From: Micractinium sp. NFX-FRZ
Lineage: Eukaryota > Chlorophyta > Trebouxiophyceae > Chlorellales > Chlorellaceae
Assembly: GCA_029339195.1 (NCBI GenBank)
Contig: JAPTJF010000684.1
Location: 1 to 21,419 of the forward strand
Length of the DNA stretch: 21,419 nucleotides
Direction of reading: 5' to 3'
A program made the position numbers and the translations under genes. This document shows positions 1 through 9,968 of this stretch, piece after piece. The notes beneath the pieces are model-generated. The model saw nothing but the letters and a program-made list of their open reading frames with translations. It did not search any database and was not told where the DNA came from. Positions within the stretch are counted from its first letter, which is position 1, and every line of letters starts with the position of its first letter.

Positions 1-77
1 AGCGGCCTCGCACGGGGCAGCCCATGCACGTTGCGTCAGCCAGCCCACCCCGCCCAGCTCACATGTACTTTATGGAG
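1..77. repeat. Left terminal 77-bp inverted repeat (exact match to right end)
   Basis: Bases 1-77 are the exact reverse complement of 21343-21419. The match ends at base 78 (C here, T in the reverse complement of the right end). The segment covers the start of intron 8 and the last 15 bases of exon 8 of copy A. Homology continues inward at lower identity through exon 8 and intron 7, so the repeat is part of the paralogous genes and not a transposon terminus. The exact length of 77 points to a k-mer contig end. Confidence 0.9.
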
Positions 78-2825
78 CGGTGGAAGGGTGCTTGGCACCA
101 GGAGGCAGGGATGATGCCTGTCAGCCCCGTCCCATCGAGGTCCCTGCATGCATGCAACCGCATGATGTGACAGTGGGCGCTTGAGTGAGTGAGGCCTGGG
201 CATGATGCAGCAACCTGGCAGCAGCACTGCATAGCCATACACAGCGCATTTGCAGGGTGGCAGGCATGCAGGCATGCAGACTGGCAGGCAGGTAGGCAAG
301 TGGCAGGCCGACAGGTGGGCAGGCTGCAGGGAGACATGCGGCCTGCAGGCAAACGGGCAGGAAGGCACGTAAGCAGGCAGTGGCTGCCACAGGCTCACAT
401 GCCAACCAAGTTGGGCCACTTTAGATTGGCGGGAAGGGTGCCGCTCAGGCCAGGGTTGCGCCCTAACTCCAGGTGTGCAAGCACGAGAAACGCGCCCGGC
501 GCTGTCCACGCAGCCGGAAACGTGTGGCCAGACAGGTTGTTGCCGCTGAGCTGGAGGTGGCGGACCTGCACATGACACGGGTGCGCAGGTGTGAACGTGT
601 AGTTGTGTGTGTCTGTGGTAGTGTGTGTGTCACCTTGGCATACTCTGTTGCTGCAGTGCTGCATGCGCTAGCACAGTATTGGGAGGCGAATGTGGGGGGT
701 CCCCGGAGGTCCCCGGCTCTGCGCGCACAACATGCGTGCTTGCAAGCAGCACTTGCCTTGGACGCCGACCAAGCCTCCGGCAAGGTGCCGGTAAACATAT
801 TGTCTTCCAGCTGCAGCCACGGCCAGGGTGGAGTGCGCAACGCAGCAGCCAGAGTGAGGCAGTGGAAGACAATCCCGCAGGTCAGCAAGGGTGGTCACAC
901 ACTAGTGCTGCCTCCCAACCATCCACCCCACACATGGCGCCACACAGCAGCAGCGGCAGCAACCGCAATGGCGAGCACCAGTAGCGATTGGAAACTGTGC
1001 AGAGCACTCACCGACAGCTCTCGTATGCCGGGGTGCTGCTGTAATAGCTGGGAGGGGAGGGGCCCAGAAAGGCTCAAATTCGTGAAATGCCTGCAGCCAG
1101 GGGGTGGGATCAGTTGGCGGGGAGGCACGGCATGGCAGGAGGTTGTATATTGACACTGGCAGGGGCAGCGCCTAGATGTGGCATATGCGCAGCGACGTAA
1201 GCTGTGGCACGATTCACTCAACCTTGCAAGCGTGCACTTAATTACGCACGGCCACGGCTGCTGGTCACTCACATTGACGTGAGGGACGGGAAGCCCCCCT
1301 GAACCCAAGCAGCTGGGATTGTCCCTGTCGAAGGACATGCATTGAGGCTCAAATAGCGAAGCCGTGGGAAGCCAGCAGCCCACGTCGCAGGCAGGGGCAC
1401 ACGCACGCCACCGGCAACGGATGCCGGTCCTGCCAGCAGGTGTGAAGGCGCAAGCTGCGGCGATGACACGCCGCTGCCATTTAGCCCTGGCGCTGCATTG
1501 GCCGCCATTAGACGAGCCATGGCATCGCCCGTGTTGCGAAAAATGAACAACCGCTCCAGCTGGGGGAAGCCGTTTGCCCACTCAGGCGGCAGCCCCCCCT
1601 GAAACTGCACCTCCAGATCCAGCCGGCGCAGCGCGGGCAGCACGCCAGGCTGGGACCAGCTGGCGGGAAGCGTGGTGCGCAGGGAGTTGATGCTGAGGTG
1701 CACCGCAGCCAGCGAGGGCAGCGCGCCAGGGGGGATGTCGGGGAGCGGCTCTGGCAGGTGGCCGGCCTCCAGCGTTAGTCTGCACAGGCCCGTGTGTGCA
1801 CAGCAGGGTTTTGGGCGTGCTTGATCTAAGGATCTCACGTCTTTGTGATCCTATGCCTATGACACCTGAATCACCCAGCCCTGGCATGTCTGCCCTGCGA
1901 AGCCGCCACTGCACCGCACCACAGCGTACCCAGGCGCACCCCGCTCCCTCCCCCATCCGCACCCAGGCCGGGCGCCTCACTCACTCTCTCAGGCGCGGGA
2001 ATGCGCCCGGCTTGAGCCACTCGAGCTGTATGCCGCGGGGCAGCGGGTGAAGCCCATAAGAGAACTGCAGCCTCTCAAGCCACTCCAGCTGCGCCAGCTC
2101 CGGAAGCAGCGGACCCTTGGCACCGGGCGGCATTTGCGGCAAGCTGCCGCGCCCGTTCAGGGCGTCGGACACCCGCTCACCGTCCTACCGGGAGTTGACC
2201 ACAATAGCGCTGCATGGGCGGAAGGGGGTCTTTCCATGCGTGTGTGTACGCGTGGCTGACGTCTACCCAGTTGCGGCGAAGCGTGCGGCACGGGGAGTCA
2301 GGGGTGGCAATTGCTTTGGCTAGAGGAGCAGGCTGTGGCGCCCTGGCTGCTGAGCGGGCCACGTGACCCCACACTTCAGCATCGCCAGAGGCACTCCCTC
2401 ACATGGAGACGACGCGGGAGAGGTTGTTGCATCGCACTTTCTCCCACAGGCAGTGCGGGGTGGGATCACCTGGGCTCCAGCCCAATAGCTCGGCCGTCCA
2501 GAGGGCGTCCGTGTCGTGCAGTGCCTGGCGGAGCGTGCGCATCACATCCGCCTCTGCAGCAGCTGGGGGTTTCAAGGGAGGGAGCCGAGCGGGCGCAGGT
2601 GGTGCGCATTTCCTCTTTCCAGGGGAGTTTGCCGCAAGCACTGGGGACTGAGGCAATCAGCAAGCACAGCAGTCCCTCAACGCCTCAGCGCTTGGCGGCA
2701 AGCCCTTCTGCCTTCCCACCTCTGCCGGGTGCAGTCTCCATTGTTGCCGCCGCTGTTGCAAGGGCCAGCAAAGCCAGAAGCAGCGCACGTGCCGCTGCTG
2801 CTCCTCCATAGTTTTGCCAGCTCAT
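63..2825 (-). CDS. LRR receptor-like kinase gene, copy A (3' part outside window; premature stop in exon 3)
   Basis: Eight exons on the minus strand: 2825-2720, 2562-2403, 2209-1985, 1779-1273, 1090-1012, 810-757, 565-399, 143-63. The order is signal peptide (MSWQNYGG start, then a Leu/Ala-rich core), LRR N-terminal cap with the CLWEKVRC pair, and about nine plant-type LRRs with GTLP/GTIP turns, interrupted by a 46-residue island. Exon lengths equal those of copies C and D except in exon 4 and, against C, exon 3 (225 versus 222). The start was chosen because the same ATG context and signal peptide occur in copy D. Codon 8 after the exon 3 junction is TAG (2187-2185), and no nearby acceptor keeps frame and avoids it, so the allele may be a pseudogene or yield only a secreted fragment of about 97 residues. 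Transmembrane and kinase exons would lie left of the window. Exon structure is seen; receptor function is inferred from copies B and C. Confidence 0.85.
255..380 (-). repeat. TGCC/GCCT-rich degenerate repeat, intron 7 of copy A
   Basis: Degenerate GCAGGCAG-type repeat on the plus strand, so CTGCCTGC on the coding strand. It lies upstream of the exon 8 acceptor. Matching repeats sit in intron 7 of copies C and D in the same coding orientation. Confidence 0.8.
566..756 (-). other. GC-AG intron 6 of copy A
   Basis: The donor is AAG|GCAAGT and the acceptor ATGTGCAG. Exon 6 (810-757) and exon 7 (565-399) are both in phase 0 and join two LRRs. A GC donor with an otherwise perfect consensus occurs at the same place in all four copies, with differing flanks. 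Confidence 0.85.
1401..1538 (-). other. Hypervariable island in the LRR ectodomain, copy A
   Basis: 46 codons inside exon 4 between the LRR ending in ERLFIF and the block VPLPATW. The flanks align residue for residue with the other copies, but the island does not. It carries one N-x-S/T sequon (NGS). Confidence 0.7.
2185..2187 (-). other. In-frame TAG stop in exon 3 of copy A
   Basis: Reading exon 3 from its CATGCAG acceptor (first base 2209, phase 2) gives eight codons, then TAG, then the conserved LRR frame DGERVSDALNG. Copies B, C and D have sense codons here. It may be a true pseudogenising substitution, an allele or a base error. Reassigned UAG is unlikely, because B and C end in TGA and no other internal TAG is seen. 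Confidence 0.8.
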
Positions 2826-2924
2826 TTGTGCATGCCCCTATCAACATGCCAGGCACAGCATCTAAAGCCGCCGCCACCAGGCCGTGCTTCCTGACATTTG
2901 GCAAGAGTGTGACAAGCGGCGGCA

Positions 2925-2940
2925 CCAGGCTGAGTGACCC
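2925..2940 (-). promoter_or_regulatory. Conserved upstream box 1 of copy A
   Basis: A 16-bp block, GGGTCACTCAGCCTGG on the coding strand, about 100 bp upstream of the ATG. It is identical at 18575-18590 upstream of copy D and is flanked by a shared GCCGCCTGA segment. It could be a core promoter, 5'UTR element or simple paralogy. Confidence 0.45.
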
Positions 2941-3019
2941 GTCAGGCGGCGGCGCCAGGCAGCTGCGGCAGCGCTAGAGCAGGGCGCCAGGCCCCGCTGT
3001 CACCGCAGAAAGCTTCAAG

Positions 3020-3046
3020 AGCCCCCTCCACGGCGTGTATGCGTGC
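3020..3046 (-). promoter_or_regulatory. Conserved upstream box 2 of copy A
   Basis: A 27-bp block identical to 18487-18513 upstream of copy D, about 195 bp before the ATG, within flanks that carry several mismatches and indels. Its retention suggests regulatory function, but recent duplication could also explain it. Confidence 0.45.
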
Positions 3047-3563
3047 AGACACCGCTGGGTCGGCGGGGCGCCACCGGCTCCACTCCACCGGCGCGAAGGC
3101 TCCGAAGAGCTAGCGAGTGCTTGTGTATTCAGCTAGCCTGCACCGGTGGACGAGTGACTGCGGCGTAAAATGCAGGTGCGCGTACAGTACGCACTTCACT
3201 TCTTGTTGACGCTAGGCCGGGTGATCACCCGCCTAACCCCGAATTCGGTTTAATTCCGTTTGCAGTAACAACTTCCACGCGTTTTCTGGGGGATACCAAG
3301 TCCTGGGCAATGGGGCCGACCCTTCTGACCGCAGCTGGCCACCAGCGGCGGCAGCTGGGCGGCGGCAGCTGGGTGTTAGGAGGGCCCATGCGTAACCAGT
3401 CCTCACTGACAACATCCTAGCGTTTACTGGGGCAACCAGGTAATTAAACCTATCAAAATCGAGAGCTACACAATGAAACTTGGGAGGATTGCGACAGCCA
3501 GAGGGAAACAGTGTGTACAAATAAATCAGTTTTCGGGGTGCACAGTTGGTTCCGGCATGCGGT

Positions 3564-6500
3564 TCAGGCGATGCCCGCGGCATGCAGCCGAAGCACCACC
3601 TGCTTAGCGCTGGGCCGCCGCTGCGGGTCTGTCTGTATACAGTCGCTGATGAGGGACACCACATCCTGCACAGCATGACCACAGCACAGCACGGCGTGGC
3701 AAAGCATGGCACGGCATGACTGAAGAAAGCAGCAACGCAGCCACAACACAGCGCAGGTGCCAGGCAGCATAGCAAACTGGGGCAGCACACAGCACTGTCG
3801 AGCAGCACAGCGCAGCACAGCATGACCCCTGGCGCACCTTTGGGCATTCGCTTGGGTCGATGGGCAGGCGCCACTCTCCTCGGTTGCTGCCCAGCTCCTG
3901 TGTTGTCAGCTCGATCAGCACAATGCCCAGTGAATAGATGTCTGCCGCCAGCGTGCACTTCTGCCCCATCAGCTGCTCGGGGGCGGCGTACATGCGGGTG
4001 CCGCCGGCGGCGGTGCGCCCCGCGCTGCCCACCCACTGCGCCACCCCCAGGTCCGCCACGTGCCCCCGCAGGTCGCTCGACAGCAGCACGTTGCTGCAGA
4101 GGGGGAGTGGGAGAATGAAATGGGGGAAAGTGGGATGGGGACAGCGGCAGACTCATGGGTGAAGCGCTGGGAAGAGGGCAACACCACAGCAGGCACAGCA
4201 GGCGTGCTGCAAGCTGCGACGTCGGGCGACCGATGGGACGCCCTACATGCCTGCTCCTGCAGGACGGAAGGGCAGGCTCCAGGCCCTGCATCCACCCACC
4301 TGGACTTGAGGTCGCCGTGCAAGATGTGCAGCGTGCCGTGCATGTATGCCAGGGCATCTGCCACGTCAGCTGCCACCTGGCGGCCGCTGCAGGCAGGGTG
4401 GCGGGCGGACCAGCAAGGTGGGGAGGGTTTGAGGGTGCGTGGTGGCCAGCTGTGGCATACGCAGGCAGGCGGACGGCTTTGCAGCAGCTCCACAGCAGCC
4501 TGTGGGTCTCAATGCCCACCCACCATCGCCTCCACGCCAGCTGCTCCCGCATGTTAGGCATCTGCAGCGCTAGCCGCAGGCTGCCGCTCCGCATCCACTC
4601 CATTGCCAGCATCAGCAGCGGGCCCTGCGGGCGGTGCCAGGAGGAATGAAGCAGGCGTGAGCAGCCTGAGGGAGGCGTGAGCTGGCCATGCAGGCCAGCT
4701 GTGGGAGGGCAACAGGCACGGCGGCAGTGCCAGGCGCAGCCAGGTGAGCACGAGCTGCCATGGCTTCCCAAGCACGGCACAACAGTGCCCAACCTGCTCT
4801 CTGCCTGCAAGCGTGCAACACACCTCCCTGCCACGGCCCATGGCTGCACCTTGATTGTTACCCCCAGCAGGGGCACGATGTGCGGGTGGGCGCAGTTGCA
4901 CAACAGCTTGGCTTCTTTCCAGAGTGCCCTCGACTCCATGCCAGGCAGCAGCTCAACCACCTGCAGGTGCGGTGCAGGGCATGTGCATGTGGGCATGGAA
5001 GAGTGTACCACTGTGCAAGGCTACTCAACGCGGTGCAGGCATTGCAATGCTTTGCATGGCTTGTGCTTTAAACGGTGCGCTACATGGCCGTTGTGGGGAC
5101 CAGCAGGTGGGGACCAGGCCAAACACTGCAACCGTCATCCTCACGAGCTATAGCTAGAAACGGATGAAGCGGCAAGCGAGCTGTGTCAGTGTGCGCAGGC
5201 TGGACATGCCTGTGTGGAGGGTGGCCATTTCCACACAGCATTTCCACACACGTTCCCAGCCCACCCACCTTGACGGCAACCTCTTGCCCCTGCAAGCTTG
5301 CCAGGAACACGGCTCCGTGGCTGCCCGCCCCTAGGTCTACCAGGTGTCCGTCCACGGATGTCATGAACTGCATCGCAGCAGGCACAGCATGAAGGCAGAC
5401 TGACGGGGAGGAGTGACATCCAAAACTAGTGGATGCGCATGAAAAGCTCCGGAACAAGCATGCTGCGCAGGCAACGCAGGCAGGCCGGGCACGCAGGCAG
5501 GTGGTGGCAGGCAGGTGGGCAGGCAGGTGGGCAGATAGGCGGGCAGGCAGGCGGGCCAGCAGGCGGTCCGGCAGGCAGGCGGGCAGGCACGTAGGCAGGC
5601 AGGCAGGCAGGCAGGCAGGCGGGCAGGCGGGCAGGGGCACTGCCGCTCAGCCTGGCACAGCACAGCACAGCACAGCACAGCAAGCTGGCGGGCTCACCGT
5701 CAGGTCTCCCGGCGACACCAGCAGGGACTGCGTGTCCAGCCCCCACTGCCTCTCGCTGCCACCAGCACTACCGCTGCTGGCCGGCCCTTGCGCCCAGCTG
5801 TCTACTCGTGACATCTCTACTTGGACACTGACATGGCTGGGGGCCAGCAGGGGGGCCGACTCCCCGCCGCTATGCTTTCTCTCCATCTCCGCATCCGCTG
5901 CATTGGCGAACCGCTGCCGGCGCCGGCTGGCCCCTGCCTGCTGGCCTCCCCCCGATGTTGACCCAAGGAAAGCCACGCTGCCCACGTGGTGTGCCAGAGC
6001 CTCAGGCAGCGCCTCCACGGGAAGCATGCGCAGCGTCTGTACCTGGCGCCCCGGCTGGCCGCCCATGTGTGCTTTCAACAAGGCCGCCAGGCGAGCGCGC
6101 CGGCTGAGCTCAAGGCTGCCCAGGGTTGAGGACGCGCTGCCGCTAACACTAAAGTTCTCATGGTCTGTCGCCCCCACTGTGAGCGGGTGCCCCTGCTCCT
6201 CCTCTGCCTCCTGCTGCTGCTGCTGCTGCCGCCGCAACCGGCCGCCACGCCGTCGCCAATAGAGTGCGACGCCTGCAGAGGCTGATGCTGCTGCCACGGC
6301 TCCCAGCAGCGCCCACAGCCTTAAGGAAGCTGCAGAGAGGCCACTCAAAGACAACTGATTCTGGTAGGACGCTTGGTAGCGCTCTCCAGGCTCTTGGTTC
6401 ACCCCAAAGCTTGGGAGATCTTCTGCCGCGCATGCCGGGAGGCGGGTGTCCACAGCAGTCTCACGGATCCAACTGCAGTGAGAGGAGCCGGTGGATTGAT

Positions 6501-9500
6501 CTCACTGTCTTGCTTGCTTAAGCTTATACTCTGTTGCTCCAAGCAATGGGCAGCTTGCGACACAGCACCCCAAAGAGGCAGGGGAAGGCTGGGCGGCAAC
6601 CAAAGACAGCTGTACTGAGACACGACCACAAGGGCTTGGGGCGAGGCCGCAGCAGGGCCTCCAGGGACACACAAAGCAGCAAAGGTGTGCTGCATGGGCA
6701 CGCCAGGCGCCGCTGCGGCGCTGTTGGCTGACAGGCTCGCACGTTGAGCGCTCTTGGGTTGCTGCTGCCAGGTGCCGAGGCACGGGTGGGCAGGCGGCAG
6801 GTGCGGGGAAGCACCCTGGAGGTTCCGCCTACGCGGCCAGCGCTGCCGCCGCTTCCGGCTAGGGCGCCGGCGGGCTGGCGGGTGTTGCCAGGCAGCGCTG
6901 AGACGCGCTGCAAAGCCACGGTGTACATGGCAGCCCCTCCCCCCTTCTCACAGATATAGGAAGGTGCGGTGGAAGGGTGCACGGCACCAAGAAGCGGGAA
7001 TGGTTCCTGTCAGCCCCGTCCTGTCCAAGCCCCTGCATGCCAATGGTGTGCAATTTGAAGACAACACAGTTTGCACACTTCTTGAATAGTGCAGCAAAGA
7101 TGCAGGGCAATAGCTAGCAAAGCGAGTGCGTCTGCGGTGTGGCAGCTCGCCGGCAGGCAGCGCACCCAAACGCCGGTAAGCCCCTACAGCAGCCAAGCGC
7201 TGGCTCGCTCACATTCCGAGGAGGTTGGGCCAGCTCAGAGCGGCAGGGAGTGTGCCACGCAGGCCGGGGTTCCCAGTCAGATCTAGATACGAGAGCGACA
7301 AGAACGTGCCGGGTGCCAGCCAGCCGGGCGGGAAGGCGTCGCCGGTCAAGTTGTTGCTGTTCAGCTGGAGTTGCCGGATCTGCAAGGTGCGGCACAGCAC
7401 AGCACATCACAACGCAGCACAGCATGGCAGGATGTGCAGCCGGGAGCAGAAGAACAGAAGAAGCGGGCAAGAAAGCCCCAGTCTCTGGTCAATGGACAGC
7501 ATACCCAACATGGAGTGCGCTTGCCTGGGAGTTTTTTGCCCATGCTGCCGGCAGAGTGCCAGTGAACCGATTCCCATCCAGCTGCACACAAAAGTTTGGG
7601 CAGGGTGGGTGACACAGCATCATGGGTGTCAGGCACCAAGGCACGTGCAACTGCAAGTGTGCATCAAAGGACATACGGGTACCCCCGCCTTCCATGCACC
7701 CGCTCTCCAGCGCTACAGCAGATGCAGCAGCGGCCAAGGCGGCGGTGGCAGCAAGAGCAGCAGCAACTGGTCGACATCAGCGGTAGCGGCAGAAGCAGCA
7801 GTAGCAACAGCCGAAGCAACAGCAGCAGCAGCAGCAGTGGTGCGGAGTATGTAGAATGCCCACCGAGAGCTCTCGCATGCCGAGGTGGTTTTCAAAGAAA
7901 CGGGCAGGGAGGGTCCCAGTGAGGTTCATGTAGTTCAGCTGCCTGCAAGCAGAGGTGGGCGAGCCAATGGGGTCACATAGAGTGAGCTTGATGCATGGGG
8001 ATGGCGGAGGGCAGGCGCGCACACTCAGCTGAGGAATCCACAGGGGTCATGCAGGTCGTGCGGCCAGCAGGGACATGCCTGGCACTCACAGCTTGTGCAA
8101 CGACGGGAAGCTGGCAGCTAGCCAGGGTGAGGGGATGGTACCTTCGGATGTGCAGGCATTCAGCCTCATGTCACGCAGCCGGGGGAAGCCAGCCGCCCAG
8201 TCGGCAGGCAGAGGTGGCATCCGTGTATCGGCGCTCACGGGAGCTTCCCTATCTGGGTGCGGCGCTTGCAGCAGCGACGGTGCCCCGCTGACACCGGGCG
8301 CAGCTGACGTCACGTTTACCGCTGCCGGTTGTGGCACGGCATCGTCTGTGCTGCAGAGAATGACCATGAACTCCAGCTGAAGGAAGCCCTTTGCCCAGGG
8401 GGGAGGCAGCCCCCCATGAAACGGGACATCCAGGGCCAGCCTGCGCAGCGCGGGCAGCACGCCAGGCTGCCCCCAGCTGGCGGGCAGCGTGGTGCGCAGG
8501 GAAGTGATGACTATGTGCAGCGACGCCAGAGATGGCAGCGCGCCGGGGGAGATGTCGGGGAGGGGCTCTGTGAGGTGGCCGGCCGTCACTGCCAGCCTGC
8601 AGGCGAGCAAGGGGGCTGCGTTTTGGTGCGGGCAGCTGCACTTGCACTGGCAGCCGCAGCGCACAAGCACGCTTCTGTTGCAACACGGCGTTGCACCCCA
8701 GCACTGTGCATCTTAGCATTCCACGCAACGCTGTCATGTGCACACGTGGCTGACGCGCCGCCGCTCAGGCGGCGCAGCCGCATGCCGCACTGCCACTCAC
8801 TCTGAAAGCCGCGGGAATGCGCCCGCTTTGAACCACTCGCGTGGCAACCCGCAGGGCAGCGGCTCCTGGCCGTGTGAGATGTCCAGATGCTCAAGCCACT
8901 GCAGCCGTGCCAGCTCCGGAAGCAGAGGCGCCTTGGCACCGGGCGGCATCTGCGGGCGGCTGCCGCCCGCATGCAGGGCGCCATTGGACTGGTTGCCATC
9001 CACTTTTGCCTTCGTAGGCACGATGCTGTGCAGGGGCAGGGCATGATATGGCACACAGGGGTCGCAATGGTGTTAGCCGGTGGAAAGGAATGAGCCAGCA
9101 GCATGTTGAAGACATGATTGGTGCCATTCTGCTATGCCTCGTCTTCACAGAGTTGAAGGCCGTGCGCCAATGGTCATTAAGGCTTACTCAAGGCGGGGGG
9201 CAGCAGGGTGGGGCGCGGGGTATGCCAGTTGGTCAAGTGAAACGGGCCAGTGAAGAGAAAAGGGCATGGCAGGCAACGCCATGGAGGGGGGGATGCTATA
9301 GGGAGCCATGGCAGGCATGGCTGCAAGCCGGCAACGGCGTGCGGGCGCCACACGGCACCACACATTTTCGCACGCTGAATCTTGCATGCTGGTGGGCACG
9401 CCACGGTACATGCAGCACATCACATTCGACACCACAGGGTCAATGGAAGGCTCTCACATGGAGGTGACACGCCGAGCATTGTTGCACCGCACATTTTTCC

Positions 9501-9968
9501 ACAGGCAGTGCATGGAAGAGTCCCCTGGGCTCCAGCCGGGGAGGTCCTTCACCCACAGGGGATCTGTATCGTGCAGTGCCTGGCGCAGCATGCGCATCAC
9601 AGCTGCCTCTGCAGCAGGACGCTCATCGAGAGAGGGTGGGAGGGGAGGCAGAGCTTCGTTGCAGATGACAAGATGGAAATAAAAGGGAGGTGTGCAAGGG
9701 GAAGGGGGGCTACCCATGCACCACAAAGGCCCTTGATACAGCCATTTCATGCAAGCAAGCTACTGACGGCACTGTATGGTACTTCTAAGCACTTGATGCA
9801 GCCAACCCAACATGGAGACGCACGGCAACCAGCGCCCCGCCCTGCTCCCTCACCGTCGGCGGGTGGTACTGCTGCTGCTGCTGTTGCATGCGACTGCAGT
9901 GCCACAAGGACCACGCCTGCCGACACAACTCTCCAAAGGAGCTCCAGCCTGGCTCGGCATGCTCCCAT
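3564..9968 (-). CDS. LRR receptor-like serine/threonine (TKL-type) kinase, copy B, complete
   Basis: Fifteen exons on the minus strand: 9968-9854, 9608-9458, 9025-8801, 8596-8090, 7942-7864, 7581-7525, 7379-7213, 7032-6952, 6472-5698, 5367-5269, 4960-4850, 4624-4524, 4386-4300, 4093-3838, 3665-3564. They give 2913 nt, 970 codons plus TGA. Order: signal peptide (hydrophobic SAGVVLVAL, residues 1-33), LRR cap with CLWKNVRC, about nine LRRs with an island at about residues 245-290, transmembrane helix about 510-532 followed by WRRRGG, polyQ and acidic linker, conserved linker, kinase from 720. The kinase keeps GAGSHG, VAVK (K752), WKEA, HGDLKSSN, DLG and APE. It should phosphorylate Ser/Thr proteins at the plasma membrane in response to an outside ligand; the ligand is unknown. 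The exon 2 acceptor appears moved 6 nt downstream relative to A and C. Intron 6 is GC-AG. Large introns (2, 8, 9, 10) hold no recognisable gene. Confidence 0.9.
3567..5367 (-). other. Protein kinase domain of copy B (exons 10-15)
   Basis: Six exons encode about 250 residues. Exon 10 holds the glycine loop GAGSHGAV and the VAVK lysine, exon 11 the helix-C glutamate (WKEA), exon 12 the hinge (LAMEWMRSGSL), exon 13 HGDLK (HGD at 4319-4311), and exon 14 NVLL, DLG, the APE-type YAAPEQ and DIYSLG. Exon 15 holds the final QRRPSAKQ arginine. HRD is HGD and DFG is DLG. All other invariant residues are present, so catalysis is plausible. Confidence 0.88.
5476..5636 (-). repeat. TGCC/GCCT-rich degenerate repeat, intron 9 of copy B
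   Basis: About 160 bp of GCAGGCAGG and GTGGGCAGG units on the plus strand, so CCTGCCTGC on the coding strand. The homologous intron 9 of copy C (15973-16145) lacks it. Copies A, C and D carry the same repeat type in intron 7 instead. Confidence 0.9.
5655..5680. repeat. GCACA pentanucleotide microsatellite
   Basis: Five tandem GCACA units just inside the donor of intron 9 of copy B, about 12 bp from the splice site. Confidence 0.85.
5698..6472 (-). other. Transmembrane and cytoplasmic linker exon (exon 9) of copy B
   Basis: This 775-nt exon holds the extracellular stem with a conserved Cys (LPACAAED), a helix rich in Leu/Ala (LRLWALLGAVAAASASAGVA), a basic stop-transfer (WRRRGGRLRR), six CAG Gln codons (6228-6211), a Glu run and about 190 linker residues. 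The linker contains SRRARLAALLKAHMGGQ and MLPVEALPEALAHHVG, both identical in copy C. I recognise no named domain in the linker. Confidence 0.85.
6005..6111 (-). other. 107-bp tract identical to copy C, in the linker of copy B
   Basis: Read on the minus strand, 6111-6005 matches 15559-15665 of copy C at every base, including synonymous sites. Mismatches flank both sides. Confidence 0.88.
7380..7524 (-). other. GC-AG intron 6 of copy B
   Basis: The donor is CAG|GCAAGC and the acceptor ACCTTGCAG, with phase 0 on both sides. Exon 6 here is one codon longer (57 nt) than in the other copies. No GT donor in the neighbourhood keeps the frame and the LRR spacing. Confidence 0.85.
7786..7845 (-). repeat. 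CTG/GCT trinucleotide-rich tract, intron 5 of copy B
   Basis: A run of AGCAGC and AACAGC on the plus strand, so GCTGCTG on the coding strand. Introns 5 of A, C and D hold similar coding-strand GCTGC-rich sequence, making this a family feature of the intron. Confidence 0.7.
8218..8355 (-). other. Hypervariable island in the LRR ectodomain, copy B
   Basis: 46 codons within exon 4 between LEFMVIL and PPLPADW. Pro/Ala/Val-rich, no LRR pattern, one sequon (NVT). Flanking LRRs align without gaps to copies A, C and D. Confidence 0.7.

Larger units (their letters stand above)
2826..3563. other. Intergenic region: 3' flank of copy B and 5' flank of copy A
   Basis: No convincing gene. The part nearest 3563 resembles the 3' flank of copy C: a shared CACCCCGAAA segment and a GGCTGTCnCAATCCT segment. 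The part nearest 2826 is homologous to the 5' flank of copy D for roughly 400 bp. Two perfect palindromes lie near the middle: CGGGTGATCACCCG at 3218-3231 and CCGAATTCGG at 3239-3248. No TATA box or TGTAA polyadenylation signal was recognised. Confidence 0.6.

Noticed and set aside
1..77. Terminal inverted repeat of a transposon
   Set aside because: The repeat lies across an exon-intron boundary of the receptor genes, has no transposase or target-site duplication, and homology continues inward as gene paralogy.
2185..2187. UAG read as glutamine (variant code known in some ulvophyte algae)
   Set aside because: No other internal TAG or TAA was found in the four models. One codon is better explained by mutation or error.
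3218..3248. Rho-independent terminator or operator from the two palindromes
   Set aside because: Short palindromes in a eukaryotic intergenic region with no U-tract. They are absent from the homologous flank of copy D.
3233..5011. 592-codon minus-strand open frame read as a single protein
   Set aside because: It reads through introns 11-14 of copy B. Kinase motifs appear in frame only within exons, and the spliced model gives a continuous kinase identical in exon lengths to copy C.
5476..5636. CRISPR-like array
   Set aside because: A degenerate 4-9-bp simple repeat inside an intron. No constant repeat with unique spacers and no cas genes.
5429..6262. Long open frame (277 codons) on the plus strand opposite exon 9 of copy B
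   Set aside because: It is the antisense shadow of a conserved GC-rich coding exon and of a GGCAGGCA repeat. Low-complexity Arg/Gly/Ser content and no family signal.
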